Shown: positions 34,736 through 46,082 of the stretch, one piece after another
How positions within the stretch are numbered: the first letter of the stretch is position 1
Layout: each line of letters starts with the position of its first letter
Assembly (NCBI GenBank): GCA_049840435.1
Contig: JASGKY010000016.1
Span: forward strand, 124,001-188,000
Reading direction: 5' to 3'
Source: JADLHS01 sp049840435
Lineage (GTDB): Bacteria > Verrucomicrobiota > Verrucomicrobiia > Limisphaerales > JADLHS01
DNA length: 64,000 nucleotides
The notes under the pieces: model-generated
The model's input: only the letters and a program-made list of their open reading frames with translations
Database searches by the model: none
Told to the model about the DNA's origin: nothing
Program-made: the position numbers and the translations under genes

Positions 34736-36125
34736 TCAATGGGTCGAGTCGCTGGTGGCGATGGCCGCGTCCTTGTTGCTGGCGGCGAGTTCGACCGGTT
34801 CCCTGGCGTCGCGCACCTCCAGGACGGTGGAGGGCTCGATGGCGGACGGCACAACGGAGTCGTCTTCAGGGGTGTCGGTGATCTGCCGGCGGGTGACCAC
34901 ACGCGGCTTCTCGTGCACCATGCCCATCTTGTACGCCGCCACGATGATGTAAGCGAAGATCAGCAGGTAGATGGCGATCGCATACCGCAGGCGGACCATC
35001 GTGATCAGCGCTCCGCAGACGGCAAAGAAAAGGGCCAGCCCGTAGCTAATCAGAACGGTCTTCTTGACCGAAAACCCGCGCGACCAACTGGTGATGGAAG
35101 TGGAATTTGTCCGCGGAAAAGAGGGGGCGTCCGTTGACCCATCGCCTGGTGAATGCCAGGGCCGTGTCGAGGACGGGAAGGGCGAACATGACCATCGAAG
35201 CCAGGAACCAGCGCCAGTGCTGTCCCTGCGACATCAGCAAAATCATGACGGCGCAGCAGAATCCCAGGAACATCGACCCCGTGTCGCCCATGAAAATCGA
35301 AGCGGGGTTGAAATTGAAGGGAACAAACCCCAGCACCGCGCCCAGCAGTGCAAGGGCGATGACGACGCGCATCGCGTCGAGATTGGGGTCGAAGGCGCCG
35401 GTGGCCATCGCCAGGTGGACCGCGAGGAAGAGGAAGCCCCCGGCAATAATGGCGGTCACACCGCCGCAAAGCCCGTCGAGGCCGTCCATGAGGTTGGTGG
35501 CGTTGCAGCACCCCACGACCACACAGACGACTAGGGCACTGCTGGTGACGTACTGAACCCACATCGGGAATTGAATCAGAGGAAGTTTCGAAACGAAACT
35601 GCCCGGGTTCGCGTGCTGGTTCCAGAGCCAGCCGTTGACGGTTCTGAAGAAAATCGCGGTGCTCTGGGTGCCGATGCCTTCGCTGATGATGAACAGGGCG
35701 GCGGCAGCCTGCCCGAGGATCTTGATCCGCGGAGCGACCCCGAAAATGCCATCCCAGAGGCCCAGGAGAATGATCACGCAGGCGCCGGCAATGATGGAGA
35801 AGTTGATCGTGACGTGTTTGGGCAGGCCGGTCTCGACGATGTGGAGCGGCCGGAACTGGCTGATCGCCAATCCGGTGAGCCACCCGATGAAAACAGCTAC
35901 GCCGCCAAGGTATGCCACGGGGATGCTGTGCATCTTGCGCACGCGGTCGGGGCGATCGACGATGCCCCAGTAATTGGCCACCACACGCATGATCGGGGTG
36001 AAGAGAAACGCGGCGGCGAAAGCGCCGTAGAAGACAAAAACGTACTGTTCGAGCACCTGGTCCAGGCCGACCATGATCCCGCCCTGGGTGTCGGGGACGG
36101 TGGTGAGGGACAAGTATCCGGTCAT
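34736..36125 (-). CDS. WecA/MraY-family glycosyl-1-phosphate transferase (one frameshift)
   Basis: About 463 residues when bridged. It would attach a sugar-1-phosphate to undecaprenyl phosphate, the first step of surface glycan synthesis. Family motifs: YWGIVDRPDRVRKMHSIPVA, AYLGGVAVFIGWL, ATNLMDGLDGLCGGVTAI (Asp residues), ASIFMGDTGSMFLGF and FSADKFHFHHQLVAR (the His-rich loop). The frame breaks at 35071-35077. In the other frame it continues SVKKTVLISYGLALFFAVCG and MVRLRYAIAIYLLIFAYIIV, the last two membrane helices, then a 50-residue polar tail. Start ATG at 36125 fits GAGG upstream. Confidence 0.87.
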
Positions 36126-36307
36126 GCCATGAACCTCGGTAGAGCCGTCGTCGCCGGACGTCGGGCCGGCAGGGGGTGCTCGCTGGCGGTCTGCACTATA
36201 TCGCACCACCGGCCGCGGTGAAGCCGGTAATCTCATCGGGACAATTCCCGGGGCGACCGCGCCGAACGCGTCTCCATCTCTTTGCTCGGGTCAATCGCCG
36301 CCTCTCT

Positions 36308-37279
36308 TTAACGGCGGGACAGGGCCATTTGTTCGTCGACGACGCTCTGGATGATCTGATCAAGCCCCTTCCTCGGTGAAAACCCAATCGTTTCCCGGAT
36401 GCGGCGCAGGTCGGGAACGTGCCGCTGCATGTCGTCGAAGGGTTGCCCGTAGGCCTGCTGGTACGTCAGGTGCACGACGTTGCTCGTCGAGCGGGTCGCC
36501 TGGATGACTTTCCGGGCAAGGTCGTTCATCGAAATCTCATCCGGGCTCCCTATGTTGAACACTCGCCCAATCGCCGCCGGCGTGCTCATCAGCGCGATGA
36601 GCCCGTCCACAACGTCCGATACATGACAGAAGCACCGCGTCTGATTGCCGTCGCCGTACACCTGCAGTGGCTGGCCCGAAAGGGCCGCGCTCACGAAGCG
36701 GGGCAACACCATCCCATACTGTCCCGTCTGCCTCGGGCCGACGGTGTTGAACAAACGGACGATGATCGCCGGCAGCCCGTACTGCCGGTGGCAGGCGAGC
36801 GCAAGGAACTCATCGATGGCCTTCGAATACGCGTAGCACCAGCGATTGTGAACCGTCGGGCCCATCACCACGTCGTCGTCTTCGGAAAACGGCACGCGGA
36901 GGCCCTTACCATAGACTTCGGAACTGCTGGTGAGCAGGATCGGCCGGCCAAATCGGTTGGCGGCGTCCACGACCACCTCGGTGCCATGGATTGTCGTGCG
37001 GATGGTGCGCACCGGTTCGTCAACAATCAGGCGCACGCCCACCGCCGAGGCGAGGTGGAAAACCGCGTCGCACCCGGCAATCAAGGTATTGACCGTGGAG
37101 TCGTTTTCAACCGAGTCGCGAACGATCGCGCAGTTCGGGTCGCCACGCAGTGGCGCGACGTTCTCGGACCTTCCTGTCGAGAAGTCGTCCAGGATGGTGA
37201 CACGGTGGCCCAACGCCAGGAGCCGCTGCGACAGATGGGAACCAATGAACCCGGCGCCGCCGGTGACCAGATAATGCAT
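36308..37279 (-). CDS. NAD-dependent nucleotide-sugar epimerase/dehydratase
   Basis: 323 residues from ATG at 37279, intact. An extended short-chain dehydrogenase: MHYLVTGGAGFIGSHLSQRL binds NAD, HLASAVGVRLIVDEP, TSSSEVYGKG, the catalytic Tyr-x-x-x-Lys in RWCYAYSKAIDEFLAL, and VRLFNTVGPRQTGQYGMVLP. The sequence is close to UDP-glucuronate or UDP-glucose 4-epimerases and UDP-xylose synthases; the exact product cannot be told. Upstream is divergent from the subtilase with 193 bases between. It sits 182 bases before the WecA-like gene on the same strand, so they may be one unit. Confidence 0.88.
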   Translation of the reverse strand: MHYLVTGGAGFIGSHLSQRLLALGHRVTILDDFSTGRSENVAPLRGDPNCAIVRDSVENDSTVNTLIAGCDAVFHLASAVGVRLIVDEPVRTIRTTIHGTEVVVDAANRFGRPILLTSSSEVYGKGLRVPFSEDDDVVMGPTVHNRWCYAYSKAIDEFLALACHRQYGLPAIIVRLFNTVGPRQTGQYGMVLPRFVSAALSGQPLQVYGDGNQTRCFCHVSDVVDGLIALMSTPAAIGRVFNIGSPDEISMNDLARKVIQATRSTSNVVHLTYQQAYGQPFDDMQRHVPDLRRIRETIGFSPRKGLDQIIQSVVDEQMALSRR

Positions 37280-37472
37280 GGAACGGTTATTGCGGCGGCA
37301 GCGTCTGGTTGTCAACTTCGCGCTCGCCCCTCGACGCGGAAGATTATCGGGTTGGCGAGACACCAAAGAAGATGTTGTTTCGGCCCGCAGGTCACGCTAC
37401 CTTAGCGGCCCCGCTCAACGGCTGCCGGTGCGAGTGACGCTTGGAAAGTCGCCGTAAAGTGAGTGTAAGCAA

Positions 37473-39324
37473 TTGCCCAGAAGAAACTTACCCATCATCG
37501 CTGAGGCCCTGGAGCCGCGTCGGCTGTTCGCCACGGCGTGGGGGGCATTCCCACAGCTCATCGATCAGGATCTTGCCGTCTCGTCGTACGCCCAATACAA
37601 CGGCGCCGGGCAGACTATCGCCATCATCGACACGGGCATCGATTACACGCATCCGGCCGTCGCCGGCAAATACCTCACCGGCTACGACTTCGTCGACAAC
37701 GACTCCGATCCGATGGACGTCGACGGCCACGGGACCGCCATCGCCTCCATCGTCGCGGGCAACCAGTACACCTACAACGGCGTGAAGTACCAGGGCGTGG
37801 CGTCGGGGGCACGCATCATCGCACTGCGCGTGGAAGCGGGGGGCGTGAGCAACGCCACGGTGCCCGATTCGCGGTACGAAGCGGCGTTTCAGTGGATCGT
37901 CGCCAACCGCACGAAGTACAACATCGTGGCGGTCAACGGGTCGTTTGGCGATGGGCACTATAGCACCGAGGCGCAGCGCACCGTTTACGCCGACGAAATG
38001 AAAACGCTGATGGACGCCGGCGTGGTCATCGCAACCTCGTCCGGCAACGACGGCGTGCAGAGCCCCTACGGCGTGGAATACCCCGCGGCCGATCCTTCGG
38101 CGTTTGCCGTGGGCTCGGTCAACACCAGCGACCTGATCAGCAAATGGACCGAACGCGGCGCCATCATGGACATCCTGGCGCCCGGCGAAAACGTCCCGGT
38201 GGCGTACCTCGACTCCAACCTGAACCACACCTACATCTTGGGCAGCGGCACCAGTTTTTCCTCGCCTTACATCGCGGGGGCGGCGGCCATCATCAAGCAG
38301 ATCGACCCTTCCTTCACGGCCCACGACGTCATGTCGATCCTCCGCGCCAGCGGCGTCGACAACTACGACGGCGACGGCGAAGCGTCGCCCTACACCACGC
38401 TCACCTGGCCTCGCCTCGATCTCGACAACGCCATCGCCACGGCCCTGCAACGCAAGAAGGGGCAGGCGTCGGTCTCGACCATCGGCGTCGACGGCCGGGA
38501 AAACGGGCTCAAATTCGACCGCGACGGCGTGCTCTACTACGCGTGGTACGATTCGGCCACCAGGCATCTGGAATTCGCCACGCAGCAGGACGACGGGCAG
38601 TGGTCGGGCGTAACCACGATCGACGGCGGATCCGACGCCGGGCACTACGTGTCGCTGGCGATGACGTCGACCGGCAAGCCCGCCGTGGCCTATTACGACG
38701 CCTACAACGCCGACCTGAAATACTCGATCTACAACGGCAAAGGCTGGAGCACGGCCACGGTCGATTCCAAACTCTCGACAGGAATGTACCCGTCCCTGAC
38801 CTTCGACCGCTACGACAACCCCCTGATCACCTACTACTACAAGACCGGCGGCGACCTGCGGGCGGCCTACAACGACGGATCGGCCTGGAGCGTTTCGACC
38901 ATCGAATCGACCAACGACGTCGGGCGCTACAGCAGCGTCGCCCTGACCAGCGCCGGGCAATGGACCGTCGCCTGCAAGAACACCACCAACGGCACCTTCC
39001 GATTCGCGCAAAATCCGGAAGCGGGTGGAGCCCTGTCGACCTTCGACGGCGTGACGAAGCAGGCCGGCGGCTTTATCTCGCTGGCGTACGATGGTTCGAG
39101 CATCGCGCACATCAGTTATTACGACGCCTACAACGCCGATTTGAAATACGCCCCGCGCCAATGGAAGTGGCTGGAACGTGGAGACCGTGGCGTCGAATCT
39201 CTCGCAGGGCCTTTACACGAATCTGCTCCTAAACGGCTCAACGGTACAGATTCTCTATTTTAACAAATCGCGGGATTCCCTCTTCCGCGCAGACCGGGTC
39301 TTTGGGAAATTGGACCCTCGATGA
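37473..39324 (+). CDS. Secreted subtilase with LEPR-type N-terminus and repeat region (one frameshift)
   Basis: About 617 residues. The N-terminus has ALEPRRLFA, the LEPR motif placed ahead of many large planctomycete surface proteins. The S8 protease domain (about 30-330) has all catalytic residues: Asp in IIDTGIDYTHP, His in DVDGHGTAIASIVAG, Asn in NGSFGDG and Ser in GSGTSFSSPYIAGAAA. From about 340 to the end come about five repeats of near 45 residues (YYDAYNADLKYS appears twice) that resemble a beta-propeller. One extra C in CCCC 39151-39154 shifts the frame; removing it extends the protein to the stop at 39322 (NGSGWNVETVASNL, VQILYFNKSRDSLF). Start TTG at 37473 is the best in-frame choice. 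Confidence 0.85.
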
Positions 39325-39796
39325 AGTCATGACCGGCAGGGGGCGCCATGTCTCGGTAGCGCGGTACAGGGGGCACAGATGTCTTCAGTTCTCTCCAAAC
39401 TTCGAGTCTGGATTTGGCAATCAGCAGTTTGTGATGCAAACTGGTACTACGGCCCGTTTCAGGTGTGTTCAGGGCTGTTGTGTGATGAAGATGGGTAATC
39501 TGGAACCTCTGGGTTGACAGTTTGCCGGGTCTTTGTCGCGAGCCACGGAGGCGATTGTGAAGGTGTCTTGGAGCTGTGATCAAAGGGAGATCAAAGCAGC
39601 ATGTGGCAAACCGCATAAACACATTGACTGTGGATGGATGCATGGAATGTTTTCGCTTTTTCCCTTGAAGTAGCAGACCGGGCCGTGTTATACATGGCCG
39701 CTAGGAGCAGTGTGAGTCGGTGTTGGATTGTCTAACACCGGTGAAGAGTAGTTCGACCCACAGGAATGGGTCATTTGCTGAGGATGGGGCAAAATC
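39325..39796. other. Gene-free gap before the PEP-CTERM gene
   Basis: 472 bases without a credible gene; short frames have no coding character. It holds a possible promoter at 39665-39694. Confidence 0.5.
39665..39694 (+). promoter_or_regulatory. Possible promoter of the PEP-CTERM protein gene
   Basis: TTGAAG (39665-39670) and TATACA (39689-39694) with an 18-base spacer, about 100 bases ahead of the start. Confidence 0.35.
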
Positions 39797-41152
39797 GTGA
39801 GTAACCAACAAACAGCCGCGAGGGTATCGTGCGGTTTCCTGGGTAAGGTCAAAGTGGCGCTGGCTTCGCTGGCGTTCACGGTGTTTGGCGCATTCGGCGG
39901 CCAACGCTCAGGACCCGCTTTTCGATTCACGCACCAACGGCTCGCCGACGCCGGTCAGCGGGTACATCCCCGCCCCGTTCGTGACCAACGCCAACGCCGC
40001 GGCTATCGCGGCCCAGCTCCAGCGCAGGCCCGCCGGAACCAAGCTGGCGGTGAAGATCACCGAGCCCCTGACCAACGCCAACATCACGACGTTGTTCAGC
40101 AGCGCCAAGCCGATCAACTACGCCTTCTACGACATCGAAGGCGCCGGTTACATCGCGACCGTGCAGTCGCAGTCCAACGCCATCCGCACGATCAACTCCT
40201 CGACCTACGTCTCCAACTACCGGCTCTTCCCGGGCAGTGGCGACAATTCGGGCGTCGGCTCGGGCCCGACCCTCTCGGATTACCTTTCCGGCGGCTCGCT
40301 GGGCGTGAACATGGCCAGCGAAGACCTCTACCCCGGTTCGCCGTTCTACAAGAATCCGGCGTCAACCGGCGGCACGTCGACCTCGCCCAACATCCGCAGC
40401 TCGCTGTTCACGCTCCCCATCAAGCGCCGCGACGTACACCACGTCGAACATGCCGCTGCTCAACCAGCACATTCCTTACGTCACCCGCTTCAACGCCTAT
40501 GGAAACACGGCGCTCGACACCGATCCCTCGACCCCCGGCGTGCAGTTTGACACCTCCAAGGGTGCTCAGTACGCCAACCAGCTCATGAGCCGTGGCGACT
40601 TCAAGGCACTCATCGCCCACTACCGCATGCGTGGCATCAACGGCTATCAGGCTCTGGACAGCGGCGTGCAGGGTTACACCCCCACGCAGTTTGCCCAGGA
40701 CGCCAAAGATGGCTGGGGCCTGACCGCGATGGACAACATCTTCAAGGGCAAGCGGCGCTCGCTTGGCGACCTTGGACACCGTCGTCAAGGTTGACGGTTC
40801 GACCCAGGACTTCGAGACTGCCGGCGTCGTCTTCTCCGGCGTCTACTCCCTGACCCAGAACAAGCTGGCCGTCCTGGTTTCGAACCTCGACGAACTGGCC
40901 CACTCGGTCGCCATCCCCTCCAAGCTCGGTGGCAAGACCGTCGCCGGCACCTACTCGGTCGCCGCCGGCACCCACCGCCTCCTTGAGTTCACTGGCTCGG
41001 GCACGCAGTGGGTTCTGTCGGCCAACACGGCCGTCTGGAGCTCCGGTGCCGACGCCGACCGCAACGGCGTGGGCGTCCCCGAACCCTTGGCCATGGGCAG
41101 CCTGGCGGTTTTCGCCAGCATGCTCCTCTGCCGCCGCGGCCGTCGCGACTAA
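39797..41152 (+). CDS. PEP-CTERM surface protein (three frameshifts)
   Basis: About 450 residues when bridged. GTG start at 39797; signal peptide KVKVALASLAFTVFGAFGA. Then DPLFDSRTNGSPTPVSGYIP, TKLAVKITEPLTNANITTLF and YRLFPGSGDNSGVGSGPTLS. The C-terminus is a PEP-CTERM sorting signal: VPEP, then a hydrophobic helix LAMGSLAVFASMLLC, then RRGRRD. Exosortase is expected to cut there. Frame breaks lie at 39899-39900 (one extra G), near 40431-40436 (one base lost; restored YTTSNMPLLNQHIPYV), and near 40752-40768 (restored ATLDTVVKVDGST). The middle is unrecognised. A matching exosortase gene lies at 54804. Confidence 0.82.
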
Positions 41153-41183
41153 TTCCCGACTTCGCAATAAGTTAGATCCAAAC

Positions 41184-41215
41184 ACGCTGGCCGCGAGCCC
41201 CATCGCGGCCAGCGT
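41184..41215. terminator. Palindrome between convergent genes
   Basis: Perfect 13-base stem (ACGCTGGCCGCGA / TCGCGGCCAGCGT) with a GCCCCA loop, between the ends of the PEP-CTERM and UvrC-like genes. T runs on either side are short, so termination is likely but not certain. Confidence 0.65.
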
Positions 41216-41281
41216 TGCGCTTTGGCTTTCCAACCCCTCCCCGGCGCAAAACGAACCCAACTGGCCAAACTTTCCCCAAGT

Positions 41282-42440
41282 TCACAGTTGCTGCAGCTCC
41301 TTCAGCATCCCCTCATCCTCCGACTCCTCCGGCGGCGTCTTGGAGAGTTGCTTCCGTAGGTCGTTCCAGCCGCGCAACAGCGACTTCTCCTCAAGCTCGT
41401 CCAACCGAACGAACACACCCCCCTTTTTGGGGTGAAGCAGATGGTCGGCCGCAACCGCGATGCGCTGCCCACCTTCTTCGGCGGGTCGGCCAAGGTTCGA
41501 TTCGCCAGTCCAAACAAGTGCCCCAGCAACGCCGAAGCCGACGTCGGCGGCCCAATCAGTCCCGAAACCTCTTGAACCAACCCCGGCAGGATCAGGAAGG
41601 CCTTGGCGGTGTTCGCATGCGGGCCGGCCTGAAGCGCGAGGTACTGGAAGTCCTCCAACCGCCTCGCGCACGCAAAGGAACCCTTGGCGAGCTGACCCAG
41701 TTGTTCGATGAACTGTTTGATCTTGCCGGCCGACTCGAAGTTGAGCTCCGCGGCGGCCTGGCTCATGCGGCGCTGCTGGTCGCGCAGCGTGGGCAGCGGG
41801 TCTACCGCCGTCGCCGCGATGAACCCGACAAGCTGACGATAGGCGTCCATGGAGATCGTCCCGTCGCAGGGGGCGGGGCACTTGCCCATCTCCTTGTACG
41901 CGCACGCCCGCCCGTGGCGCCTGCGTGAGGATGTTGTGGTAACGGCAAAGGTCGAAGGCGTCTTCGATGAGCTCGATGAACCGCGCGGCCGCGTGCTTGT
42001 CGATGATCGGCCCGATCAGCGTGCCGGGTTTGTCGAGTCGATTGGTCTTGGTGTAGCGCGGGAAGGGGGCGGCCGGATCGACATGCACGAACCAGGGTGG
42101 ATCAAAGCCCAGCATGCCGCGATAGGACTGCGGGAAGGCGCTGCGGGCGGCCTCGAGGTAGACCAGGTCCGCCTCGAACGCGCTGTCGACGCACCGCCAA
42201 TGCACGTGGCGCACGATCTGCCGGTAGTTGACCTTGCACGTCGGGCCGATGAGTTCCTGTCCGCCAAGCCGGCGCTTGAGGCTGGCGCGGAGGTTCTTGA
42301 CGCAGAGGAGTTGGACCGGCTGATTCTGCTCGTCGGCCAGCAGGTAAACGACCCACCGCGCTGGCGCAGTTCTTAAGGAACGCGTCGAAGTCCCCGTCGG
42401 GATCGAAGGCCAGCGAACGATCGAACAGTTCGGCGAGCAT
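41282..42440 (-). CDS. Shortened UvrC-like protein (three or more frameshifts)
   Basis: About 385 residues when bridged. The order is a degenerate GIY-YIG-type start (VVYLLADEQNQPVQLLCVKN, then LRASLKRRLGG), the segment TLIGPIIDKHAAARFIELIE plus the Cys motif CAYKEMGKCPAPCDG that marks UvrC after its nuclease domain, then a UVR helix pair (RRMSQAAAELNFESAGKIKQ). The C-terminal RNase H-like nuclease and helix-hairpin-helix parts of UvrC are absent. The end reads HPKKGGVFVRLDELEEKSLL and LRKQLSKTPPEESEDEG. UvrC makes the cuts in nucleotide-excision repair; this form may bind UvrB or act like Cho, but the catalytic motif is weak. Start ATG at 42440; 42473 is an alternative. Confidence 0.7.
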
Positions 42441-42581
42441 CGGCAGGGGGATTATACGCGCGTGGATTGCCAACGGCGGATTGCATCTTGTGTAATCAAT
42501 GTTGATTCGCGTCGCCGGTGGCGCAACCGCCGGAGTGTGCCCGGATCTGAACAGCGAACCCTTTGAGGAAGAGGAACCCCC

Positions 42582-43831
42582 ATGAAGCCCACGCTCTCCC
42601 GTCGCGGTTTTGTGACTTCAAGCGCCGCCGTTGCCGCTGCAACGATGTCGGCCGCCAGCTACGCGCGCATCAAGGGGGCCAACGAGCGGATTCATCTGGC
42701 GCAGATCGGGTGTGGTTCGCGCGGGTGATGGCCCACATGATGGGGATCTCCAAGTTCGCCAAGGAGCAGAACGCGGAGTATGTGGCGGTGGCCGACCCAT
42801 GGACCAAGGCGAGAGAGAATGCGGCCAAGTTCGCGCTGGAGCGGTTCGGACGCGAGCCGAAGATGGTAGGCTCGTACAAGGACATCCTGGCGATGGAGGA
42901 TGTGGATGCGGTGCTGATCGCGTCGATGGATCACCAGCACACCACGCACCTGCAGGCGGCGGCCGAAGCGAAGAAGGACGCCTACTGCGAGAAGCCGCTG
43001 GCGACGGATTTCAACAAGCTCAAGGTGTGCGTGGAAGCGGTGAAGAAGTCAGGGATCGTCTGCCAGATCGGCACGCAATTACGTAGCTTCTCATCGTTCA
43101 CGGGATGCCGCGAACTGTACAAGAGCGGAATCCTGGGAACGGTGGGGCGCATTGAGCAATGCCGCAATTCGACAAAGCCCTACTGGTACAGCTACATGAA
43201 GCCGGATGTGAAGAAGGAGGACGTGGACTGGAAGGAAGTGCTGATGGATCTGCCGGATCGGCCGTTCGATCCAATCCTTTACAGCGGCTGGTACGGCTAC
43301 CGCGGCTTCACCGACGGGCCGATCCCGGGGCTGGGCAGTCACTTCATCGACCTGGTGCATTACATCACCGGCGCGACGTTCCCGACCAGCGCGGTGGCGA
43401 TGGGCGGGGTCTACACGTGGAAGGACGAGCACAAGTTCACCTGCCCGGATCACTGCGAGGCGATCTGGGAGTACCCCGAAGGGTTCATGGTGCATTACTC
43501 GACCAACTTCGGCAACGGATCGGGCAACACGTTCAAGGCGTTTGGGGATCAGGGCGTGCTGGACATGCTGCCGTGGACGGCGCCGACCTACACGGCCGAG
43601 GGCGGGTCAAAGAATCGCGGCGTGATCCGCGGCAAGAACGACGTGAAGCCGATCGAGACGCCGGACCACTTCCTGGACTTCCTCCAGTGCCTGCGCAGCC
43701 GCAAGACCCCCAACGCGCCGATCGACGCGGGATACCAGCACGCGGTGGCGGCGCTGATGGCGGTGAAGGCGATGGACACGGGCAAGCGGCAGGTCTTCGA
43801 TCGCGAAAAGCAGGAGATCCGCGAAGGGTAG
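42582..43831 (+). CDS. Tat-exported Gfo/Idh/MocA oxidoreductase (one frameshift)
   Basis: About 416 residues. The real N-terminus (MKPTLSRRGFVTSSAAVAAA) is a twin-arginine signal with an AGAGGA site before it. IHLAQIGCGSRG is the NAD(P) fold, followed by YVAVADPWTKARENAAKF, VDAVLIASMDHQHTTHLQAA and the family hallmark DAYCEKPLATDFNKLK. The C-terminal domain has PGLGSHFIDLVHYITGATFP and an EGGSKNRGVIRGKND stretch. These exported NAD(P)-dependent enzymes are abundant in Planctomycetes and act on sugars or inositols. The frame breaks near 42722-42726, where one base is lost right after GCGSRG. Confidence 0.87.
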
Positions 43832-43931
43832 GCGCTTCGGCCGGCGAGCAGCACGCCTCAGGGTTCACAAGGCGTATGGCGTACTTGGACGCTCTTGTGG
43901 TGCGCGATTGCGGCGGGAAACGGGCGTGTGG

Positions 43932-46040
43932 TCACTTCGAGGCGAGGTCGATGACGCCGGGAACATCGAGGATGAGGCTGACGTTGCCGTCGCCGAGGAT
44001 GGCGCCGCCGGAGACGCCTCTGACGGCGCCGAGGCTTTCGCCGAGGGACTTGATGACGACCTGCTGCTGGCCGACGAGGTCGTCGACCATGAGGCAGCAC
44101 TGGCGGTCGTTGTCCTGGACGATGACGACCAGGGCCTTGGTGGGGTCTTCGTTCCTGGGCTTGCATCCGAAGAGTTTGTAGAGGCGGACCAGGGGCAGGA
44201 GCCTGCCGCGGATCATGACCATCTCGCCGCGCTGCTGGACGGTGGAGATCTGTTCGGGCTTGGGTTGGACGCTCTGGTCGACGCTGGTGAGGGGGACGAT
44301 GTAGCGGTGATCGCCGACGTTGACGATGAGGCCATCGATGACGGCGAGCGTGAGGGGGAGGCGAATGGTGAAGGTGGTGCCCTGGCCGGGGATGGAGGCG
44401 ATGTCGATGCGTCCGCGGAGGGCCTCGATGTTCTTTCGGACGACGTCCATGCCGACGCCCCGGCCGGAGACGTCGGTGACTTTCTCGGCGGTGGAAAGCC
44501 CGGCGTGGAAGATGAGCTTGAAGATTTCGGATTCGGTGAGCTCTTCGTTTTCGCCGACGATGCCGGCTTCGCGGGCTTTCTTGAGGATCTTGTCTTTGGG
44601 GAGTCCTTTGCCGTCGTCGGCGATTTCGATGACGACGTTTCCGGCGCGGTGGCAGGCGCGGAGCATGAGCTTGCCTTTGCGCGGCTTTCCGGCGGCGACA
44701 CGCTGCTCGGGGGTTTCGATGCCGTGATCGATGGCGTTGCGGACCATGTGAACCAGGGGATCGGAGATGGCTTCGACGACGTTGCGATCGAGTTCGGTTT
44801 CGTCGCCGGAGGTGACGAGGTCGACTTCCTTGCAGAACTTGCGGTTGAGGTCGCGGACCAGGCGCGTCATCTTCTGGAAGACGCCGTGGATCGGCACCAT
44901 GCGCATGGACATGGAGAGTTCCTGGAGCTCGCGGGTGATCTTGCCGAGCTGGGCCATGTTGCGGGCGAGGCGGTGGTTGCCGGCGGCGAGCGAGGCGGAG
45001 TCCTGCTTGACCATGGCCTGGGCGATGACAAGCTCGCCGACCATGTTGATGAGGCTGTCGAGGCGGTCGGTGGAGACCTTGACGGTGGCTTCGGCGGAAG
45101 AGGCGGCGCGGGATGAATCGGTTGCGGAGCCGGGCTGGTTTGCAGCGGGGGCCGCGTGCGATTTGGAGGGAGAGGGGGTTGCGACGGCCGGGGTTGCGGG
45201 GGATTCGGCGTTGGAGGGGGCTGCGGCGGGCTGGGCCTGGGAGGCGTTGCCGGCGGCGCAGTCGTGAAGGCGTTTGAGGAGGGCATCAAGGCCGGCCTGG
45301 GCGGCAAGGCCCATTCCCTGGTCGACGGCTTTGGAAAGCTCGGCGACCAGTTGTTTCATGGCGTCGAGGGCCTGGAAGATGACGTCGACGGCCGGGGGGG
45401 TGAGGACGAGTTCGCGAGCGCCGAGCGAGGTCGAGGAGATTTTCGGCGGCGTGTGCGAGGCTGGCGATCTGCTTGAGGTTGAGGAATCCGGCGACGCCCT
45501 TGATGGTGTGGAAGCTGCGGAAGATGCCGTGGATGGCCTCGTTGTTGCTGACGTTGTCTTCGAGCTTGAGGATTTCGGCTTCAGCGGCCTGGAGGTGTTC
45601 GGAGGATTCGGTGATGAACTCGCGGATGAGGGGCAGGTCGTCGGCGGAGAAGGGGCCTTCGGCGGCGGCAACCTGGGGAGTGGACGCGGCGGGTTTGGTA
45701 TCGGATGCTGTGGGAGAGGCGGCGGGCGCGATGGTTGGAGCGGCGCCGGGTTCGCTGGGCATTGCGGGCGCTTCGGGGCTGGAGCCGGTCAGGAGAGACT
45801 GGATCTGGGCGACGGTCTGGCAGAGCGCGGCGAGGGAGGCCTGGGCGTCGTCGACTTCGTCGAGAATGACGCGCTCGATGAGCTTGGTGGCGGCGTCGGT
45901 GAGTTCGACGGCCTGCGGCGCGGAAGGGGGATCGACGTCCATCTTCTCGCGAAGGGCCTGGAACTGGCTGTGCGCGGCGGCGACGCGGGCAAGTCGGAGG
46001 GGTCTTTCAGATCAGCAATGCGCGGCAGAGATTCGATCAT
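43932..46040 (-). CDS. cheA: Chemotaxis histidine kinase CheA (two frameshifts)
   Basis: About 702 residues. An Hpt domain has the phosphorylated His in GIFRSFHTIKGVAGFLNL (about residue 177). The dimerisation helices include STDRLDSLINMVGELVIAQA, and the ATPase part has DPLVHMVRNAIDHGIETPEQ, IEIADDGKGLPKDKI and DVSGRGVGMDVVRKNI. The CheW-like domain closes with YIVPLTSVDQSVQPK. It passes phosphate to CheY and CheB. Frame breaks lie near 45425-45440 (LLDLGARELVLTPPAV restored) and near 45985-46000. Start ATG at 46040 after AAGGTG. It is the last gene of the operon. A long Ala/Pro linker joins Hpt and kinase. Confidence 0.93.
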
Positions 46041-46082
46041 CGTAGCACCTTGGGGTCTTCAAAGGGGCTTGGGGCCGGAGGG

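Noticed and set aside
42441..42460. TATAAT just upstream of the UvrC-like start as a promoter
   Set aside because: No -35 at a usual distance, and it would make the transcript almost leaderless; not supported enough to list.
42563..42725. N-terminus of the oxidoreductase starting at 42563
   Set aside because: That frame gives an Arg-rich nonsense start; the frame from 42582 gives a proper twin-arginine signal and NAD fold, with a one-base break near 42724.
44867..45307. Pro/Ser/Arg-rich frames within the chemotaxis operon as separate genes
   Set aside because: They are out-of-frame readings of cheA linker sequence.
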